Assembly: GCA_963921425.1 (NCBI GenBank)
Contig: OY992837.1
Coordinates: 9,459,896 to 9,523,895 of the forward strand
DNA: 64,000 nucleotides
Direction of reading: 5' to 3'
Origin: Dryas octopetala
Lineage: Eukaryota; Streptophyta; Magnoliopsida; Rosales; Rosaceae
Positions within the stretch are counted from its first letter, which is position 1. The number at the start of each line of letters is the position of its first letter. The position numbers and the translations under genes are program-made. The notes under the pieces are model-generated. The model was not told where the DNA came from. It did no database searches and was given only the letters and a program-made list of their open reading frames with translations. Below, piece by piece: positions 59,497 through 64,000 of this stretch.

Positions 59497-60174
59497 TCAT
59501 TTTGGCAATGGAATGGAGCACTTGCGTCCACCAAGCATCCTTCCCTCACCTTTTGCACCAACAAACTCAACCTTCAATTCTGAACAGTATGGATTCAAAC
59601 TCACTTGGGTTCCCATTCCCAGTAGCTCCTTCATACTATATGTAGCATCTATACGCATTCCCAAGCTAAAACTCATGTAACCCCTCTTTTGATGATGAAC
59701 TTCATGACTTAACTCCTTCAGCACTCGATCCTCGATGTACGGCTGTTGGCCACCACAACCCGTTGAATCGAATTTGATCTCCACCGTCCTCTGTTTCCTT
59801 GGAGGGATATGCAGCATTGCATCCACTGAAGCACATGATAGAGCCTCATCATGCTCCTTGTAATACACGTAACTCTCACAAGGGTAGATGGTCACAGTTA
59901 GGCCACCGTTTTGGTTCCCAAAAGTCAGTTTAGCATCCCATTCGGCTGAGAATGATGAATTCGAAACCTCGAAATTTGACATGGAAAATGCTTCCAGGCG
60001 AAGCACAAGGGGTTCTGTTTTTGGACCCGACTTTGCATCCACGTAGTTGCCTAAGAACCAAAGAGAAAATGCGATGGATGTGGCTAGACTCACCACTATC
60101 ACAATAAGCACAATGTATCCGCGAACTTTGTTAATGAAATTTGGAGACTGGTTTTTGCACCACAAAGAAGCCAT
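59497..60174 (-). CDS. NHL/LEA_2 family membrane protein, 225 aa
   Basis: The coding region is a single exon starting MASLWCKNQSPNFINKVRG. The cytosolic head is only about 17 residues, unlike the neighbours, and is followed by a helix at about 19-42 (YIVLIVIVVSLATSIAFSLWFL). The LEA_2-like domain has 'LRLEAFSMSNFEVSNSSF', 'AEWDAKLTFGNQNGG', 'YVYYKEHDEAL' and a late Cys (GGRKCSIPLPK). It is the most divergent of the six. A 5' UTR intron is likely: donor GTATGAC at 60761 and acceptor TTTCAG at 60187 (minus strand), with a TATA box near 60795-60812. Confidence 0.83.
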   Translation of the reverse strand: MASLWCKNQSPNFINKVRGYIVLIVIVVSLATSIAFSLWFLGNYVDAKSGPKTEPLVLRLEAFSMSNFEVSNSSFSAEWDAKLTFGNQNGGLTVTIYPCESYVYYKEHDEALSCASVDAMLHIPPRKQRTVEIKFDSTGCGGQQPYIEDRVLKELSHEVHHQKRGYMSFSLGMRIDATYSMKELLGMGTQVSLNPYCSELKVEFVGAKGEGRMLGGRKCSIPLPK

Positions 60175-60186
60175 ATATAATTTCTT

Positions 60187-60761
60187 CTGAAACAGAGAAT
60201 AAAATGCTCAAAATGTAAGGATGAATTACTAATGTACACGGAAATTTTCTCCTCTTAAACTGAATCAGATGCATATGATTAAGTGAAATCATGTTTAAAT
60301 GTACGGTCTTAATCTATAATTTTTAAATTTAAAGTTCTAATTTACAATTTAAAAACATAACAACTAAGTCAGGTATATATACGAGTATAGGACAAGAAAT
60401 GATGCCTTTTTATCTGTAAAACAATCAATTGGCAGTACTGCAGGATAATATGTAGTTTTCCCTACATGTACTTAACCTGATGTGTCATACACACGATATA
60501 TACTACTTGTTTTGTTACACACTTGTAATAATAGAATTCAAAAACAAACTCACTTGGTATTTAAATCAAATCAAGAAAAAGCTTCAAGAGGATATCAGTT
60601 CTTACTTGTTACAAGTGATAAATAATTTGCTACTACTATTTCTGATCATCTCATGGAATTAATCTGACTCTTATTAAAGGGCGCAAAATTAAAAAAAAAA
60701 AAAAAAGGGTAAATGCCAGCAGGTCACTGCACTAAAGAGAAAGTTAGAAATTAAGTCATAC
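60187..60761 (-). other. Probable 5' UTR intron of the sixth NHL gene
   Basis: On the minus strand 'CACAAG|GTATGACTT' opens the intron and 'TTCTCTGTTTCAG|AAGAAA' closes it 12 bases before the ATG. This is inferred from the splice signals and the TATA position only. Confidence 0.5.
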
Positions 60762-60793
60762 CTTGTGATGCAAATTGATTTCTTGGTTTTGCA

Positions 60794-60813
60794 CTATATA
60801 TAGATATATATAG
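60794..60813 (-). promoter_or_regulatory. TATA box of the sixth NHL gene
   Basis: The minus strand reads CTATATATATCTATATATAG just upstream of 'TGCAAAACCAAG'. It fits transcription starting near 60770-60785 ahead of the inferred leader intron. Confidence 0.45.
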
Positions 60814-61264
60814 TGGGGGCTAGTTATAAGTTAGTGAATCCAATAGAATGTACGTCTGCGTATGGAATGGATGGTAGTGGTGGTATAATTGTTTCAGTGT
60901 GTTTCAGAAAGGTGGAGATCGATCATGAGAACAGATCGAGAAAAGGAGGGAAGGAAATGATGGAGGAAAGATATATGGCAGCGGTTAAAACTTAAAACAA
61001 GTTGCATAAGGCGGTTGGAAAGTTTTTTTAATTTGGTGAAGCGATGCGATGCCCTTCCACAAATTATATTTTTTAATTTTTACGATTTATTCTATAAAAA
61101 ATTTGTTTTAAGCAGTTTTTTTATTCTTTGGTTCATAAAAAATTAGAAACCCCTTTTAATAAAATTTCTACTATCAATTTTATCTACACATGATGATGAG
61201 TTTGCAATTGCATGCATCGTTTGGCAATGGTTTGTACCCCAACCCAAACAGACACCACGCACAC

Positions 61265-61270
61265 TATATA
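61265..61270 (+). promoter_or_regulatory. TATA box of micro-protein gene
   Basis: CACTATATACACC lies about 93 bases before the ATG at 61363, followed by a C/A-rich leader. Confidence 0.6.
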
Positions 61271-61362
61271 CACCCACCATTCCTCAAAATTTCATCATCA
61301 CCACATACACTTTTATACACACAGAGTTGCATACCCCAATTGAGGAACGAGGAAGAAGAAAA

Positions 61363-61542
61363 ATGGCTGGAAAAAGTTATTGCAATGTTATTTTAATTTT
61401 TTTCTTCATGGCATCCTTTTTTGTGATGCTTTATGTTCCGAATGTTATGGGCGATGTGCGTGCACCTCCATTTCTTGTGTTGGTGATAATTCCGGTGGTG
61501 CTCCTGGCCATACTCCTTTCTCTGATCATCAAGTGCGCCTAA
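61363..61542 (+). CDS. Micro-protein with two hydrophobic helices, 59 aa
   Basis: The frame from 61363 reads MAGKSYCNVILIFFFMASFF and ends IIKCA. The context AAAAATGGC is good for plants; an in-frame ATG at 61327 has a poor leader position. The first helix (about residues 7-25) looks like a signal peptide or anchor and is followed by NVMGDVRAPP. The second helix (about 35-55) is almost pure Leu/Ile/Val. A TATA box lies upstream and AATAAA at about 61594 downstream, so it looks like a complete, compact transcription unit. I do not recognise the family. It could be a secreted-peptide precursor or a small tail-type membrane protein. Confidence 0.65.
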   Translation: MAGKSYCNVILIFFFMASFFVMLYVPNVMGDVRAPPFLVLVIIPVVLLAILLSLIIKCA

Positions 61543-61593
61543 GTGGTGATCGCTTAGCTAGCTATAGAGTGATTTCTCTTATATTTTGTAATG

Positions 61594-61599
61594 AATAAA
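61594..61599 (+). terminator. Polyadenylation signal of micro-protein gene
   Basis: AATAAA lies about 52 bases after the stop codon. Confidence 0.55.
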
Positions 61600-62130
61600 C
61601 AATCCATTGTGATTGTATGGTTGCTGGAATTTGTAGTGTGTGACATTTTTGGTGTTCAATGAATTTGATTTAAGTTTCATTTGTTAATTATGATCCCGTT
61701 ATAATAAATAACTGTACAACAAATCTCAATTTACCTCCCAGGATGGTGAAAAAACTGGCAGTTGGATGGGTTGTTTCGTCATAGAGATCGCGAGTAGTAC
61801 TCATACTGCGCCAAGAAGTAATGGTAATGCGCTGTTTGTTAAGGAGGTGATACTAATTTATACTATTATGTAGGGGTAACACACCATTTCAAAACACACA
61901 TTTCCTTTTTTGGTAGCTGGAAAATTAATAGTAAAGAGAAGTTGGTCGAATAATGCAAAGCTTTACATGGGACTTATGAAATGAAATGGGCTATTATTAT
62001 TTAATTAACCACATCATTAATTTTACAAATTAATATATGATTGTTATTAAGTGATTGGACTCACATACAAGTGAATGAAAATCCATATATATACGACAGA
62101 ATCATACCAAATTTACTCCCGGACATGGGC
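61600..62130. other. Gene-free stretch between convergent genes
   Basis: There is no gene. It separates the plus-strand micro-protein gene from the minus-strand DUF247 gene, whose 3' UTR should lie in the right half. Confidence 0.5.
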
Positions 62131-63486
62131 CTAAAGCCCTAAAATAGAGCACAGGGTTTGTATGAAGGTGAGCACAAGGAGTATAAATGCAGCAATAGTA
62201 GAAGCAACCTTCCATGGAGTGTTGAAATAGTCGCGCTTCAGTGTCGCTTTCCAACTGTTCCAAGGGATCTTGCTGTATGCATTCAGCCTTTTACAGATAC
62301 TCAAGTAATAATATGGCGGCCCAAAGCCAACGTCTTTGTTAATTTTGCTAAATAGAACTGACACATCTTTGCCACTGCCTAACATGGTAGATATGATTCC
62401 ATGGTCAATGAGCAAATCTGCGTCCTTTGAAGTCCTGATCATGGACACCATGAGGAACACAAATTGAGAGATATACTTTTCGGTGTCATGGCATTGCTCG
62501 AAGGCAATCATGTTCCTGAACAAAGTTTCTGTCCAATCATCTACTACAAAATTCGGAATCCGCAGACACCCATTGTTGAATTCTATGTCAAGTAAGGAGG
62601 TAGCACTGCTTGTTGTCCACATCATTGTCTCGAACTTAACTCCAGCCTCCTCCAGTGCTGTCACACTTGGTGGGATTTCATTGAGGCTATTATTTGTATT
62701 GTTCTGGTTTTGCCACCCCGCATTTGAAGGCAAGTAGTACCATCTCATAAAATCAACAAAATGTTTCACTTCATAAAAGGAAACATGATGGGGAAACTGG
62801 TCGATTCTCACGAGATGTTTGAAGAATTTGTGCGTAAGGTTTGCAAAGGACAGATGATCATGATGACTGGTCATTTGCTCATACAATCCCTTGAGCAGGA
62901 AGAAGGGGAGCTGATTTTCGATCAACATCATGTCATGCCAAACGTCTTCAATCAACTTGGGCTTGCGGTATATCGGATCACAAGTGTCGATGTATTCCGG
63001 AAAGTGATGCCTAAGCATCAGCTCCAAAACAAAAATTGCATCCACCAGCATCATGAACACAAAGAAATCACTGCTTAGCTCAATGGGTTGAACATAATAA
63101 CTCCTGGCTTTTGCTTCCCACCCTCTCACAACTCCAACACAATGGTCTAAGTTGAGCCTGCTTCGACCCAAAAAGGCCTCCACGTAGCTGGGCTTGTACT
63201 TTTGCATGTAAAACAAACTTTGGTCTTTTTGGTGGAAAGGTCCGATTGCGACCACCCGAGGTTTGTAGAACTCTTCATTCCCTTTGCGAAATCTGTCTGG
63301 GACTTTGTAGATGCAGCAGTACTCAGACTGCAGCGCAGGTGTGCCTTGGACCAGTGCCTCTATGATAATCGCCACCAGATCGCGCGAATCTTGATCAGTA
63401 CTTATGCGTCCAGCGTTGCTTGATTGGGTTGATGTTGCACCTGGCAATATATGCACCCCTGGCAATATATGCGCGCATTCTACCAC
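62131..63486 (-). CDS. UPF0481/DUF247 family protein, 451 aa
   Basis: The reading frame is intact, and its length is normal for the family. Hallmarks are 'CCIYKVPDRFRKGNEEFYKPRVVAIGPFH' (split here as CCIYKVP and PRVVAIGPFH), 'VMMLVDAIF'-like DFFVFMMLVDAIFVLELM, 'DMMLIENQLPFFLL', 'LRIPNFVVDDWTETLFRNMIAFEQCH' and a C-terminal helix at about residues 427-447. Family members are membrane-anchored by that helix; some grass members take part in self-incompatibility, but most have no known role. The N-terminus has a direct duplication, HILPG-V-HILPG, encoded by a 21-base repeat (CTGGCAATATATGC). A start at 63486 is assumed; an upstream exon cannot be excluded. Confidence 0.9.
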   Translation of the reverse strand: MVECAHILPGVHILPGATSTQSSNAGRISTDQDSRDLVAIIIEALVQGTPALQSEYCCIYKVPDRFRKGNEEFYKPRVVAIGPFHQKDQSLFYMQKYKPSYVEAFLGRSRLNLDHCVGVVRGWEAKARSYYVQPIELSSDFFVFMMLVDAIFVLELMLRHHFPEYIDTCDPIYRKPKLIEDVWHDMMLIENQLPFFLLKGLYEQMTSHHDHLSFANLTHKFFKHLVRIDQFPHHVSFYEVKHFVDFMRWYYLPSNAGWQNQNNTNNSLNEIPPSVTALEEAGVKFETMMWTTSSATSLLDIEFNNGCLRIPNFVVDDWTETLFRNMIAFEQCHDTEKYISQFVFLMVSMIRTSKDADLLIDHGIISTMLGSGKDVSVLFSKINKDVGFGPPYYYLSICKRLNAYSKIPWNSWKATLKRDYFNTPWKVASTIAAFILLVLTFIQTLCSILGL

Positions 63487-63714
63487 CTATCATCGTGTGT
63501 ATGGCAAATTGGCAATTCAGATTTCGGATAGTATAGTTTTTTCCTTAAAACAGGATAGTACTTATGGATCCAACATTGACTTTGTGCAAAACAATGAAAA
63601 CGGAGTTGAAAAGAAGCAGGCAAACAAAATCTCTCTCAAAAAAACGACTTTCTAAACTCCGGGATTTTAATGTAAATTCTAAATTATTTTTCCACCCTCT
63701 TTTATTAATTATTT
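63487..63714. other. 5' flank of DUF247 gene
   Basis: It holds the probable promoter. No other gene is seen. Confidence 0.5.
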
Positions 63715-64000
63715 TATATCTAAATCAACTTTGGTTCACTTATTTTATACTTAGTTTAATTTTGATCAACGATTTTTTTAAAATTATTATTTTAAATTCT
63801 TTTAGTTGTGTTTTCTTTAATTATAATTGAAGTATAAGTTATATTTCATCATTTCTTAGTTTTGAGAACCAATTTGAAATATTATAATAAAAAAGAATTG
63901 AAGTCTTGTGAAGTTTGAAATATTTGAAAATTTTTTAGGAAAAATTGTTAGTTTCAAGTACACTACTTTAAGACCAATTATCTTGAGTTTTAGAATTCCG
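63715..64000. mobile_element. Second copy of the 3928-4499 MITE family, cut by window end
   Basis: The sequence follows 3988-4270 in order and orientation, sharing for example 'TCAATTATAATTGAARTATAAGTT'-type, 'AACCAATTTG' and 'GAAAATTTTTTA' blocks. The left terminus is missing or diverged and the right terminus lies beyond 64000. Confidence 0.8.

Noticed and set aside
1-64000. Conserved plant microRNA precursors and tRNA or rRNA genes
   Set aside because: I looked for the mature sequences of the common conserved plant miRNA families (156, 159, 160, 164, 166, 167, 171, 172, 319, 390, 393, 396) and for intact tRNA cloverleafs and saw none. A covariance-model search would be decisive.
1-64000. 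CRISPR arrays, operons, phage or bacterial defence systems
   Set aside because: The DNA is clearly plant nuclear; tandem arrays present are microsatellites or minisatellites without spacers.

Overview
This is nuclear DNA from a flowering plant, probably a woody eudicot. The evidence is AT-rich intergenic DNA, GT-AG introns, long GA/CT microsatellites, a Ty1/copia retrotransposon primed by initiator tRNA-Met, many MULE/hAT/CACTA-type non-autonomous elements, and plant-only gene families (SMXL, NHL/LEA_2, UPF0481/DUF247). The species cannot be fixed from the sequence; a rosid is my best guess.

Layout. At 375-1485 (+) lie the last three exons of a gene resembling TRANSPARENT TESTA 9/GFS9 (CLEC16A-like, vacuolar trafficking). 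About 7 kb of gene-free DNA follows, with a 572-bp MULE-type MITE (3928-4499). At 8501-11601 (+) is a complete three-exon SMXL gene of the SMXL3/4/5 type, with degenerate ATPase motifs, a C-terminal EAR motif and no RGKT degron. At 17397-22856 (+) is a full-length 5.46-kb copia element with identical 204-bp LTRs and a perfect 5-bp target duplication, but one frameshift and three stops in gag-pol. At 28195-28779 (+) is a one-exon gene for a small membrane-anchored protein of unknown function. From 29.2 to 40.7 kb the DNA is full of small DNA transposons: a MULE MITE, three hAT-type elements with exact 8-bp target duplications, two SINE-like pieces, a foldback MITE and a CACTA remnant carrying a minisatellite.

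From 35.6 to 60.2 kb six intronless-CDS genes, all on the minus strand, encode NHL (NDR1/HIN1-like, LEA_2) membrane proteins: an NHL10/YLS9-like gene, an NHL1/12-like gene, a recent tandem pair sharing an N-terminal DYKTVTGYPA motif and flanking DNA, and two more divergent members. They form a local cluster of probable defence or stress membrane proteins; two carry W-box type sites upstream. At 61363-61542 (+) is a 59-codon two-helix micro-protein gene with a clear TATA box and AATAAA signal. At 62131-63486 (-) is a UPF0481/DUF247 gene. The window ends inside a second copy of the 3.9-kb MITE family.

Nothing here looks like an operon-type system. The most notable material is the NHL cluster with its duplication history, the recent but broken copia insertion, the precisely bounded set of non-autonomous transposons, and the orphan micro-protein.
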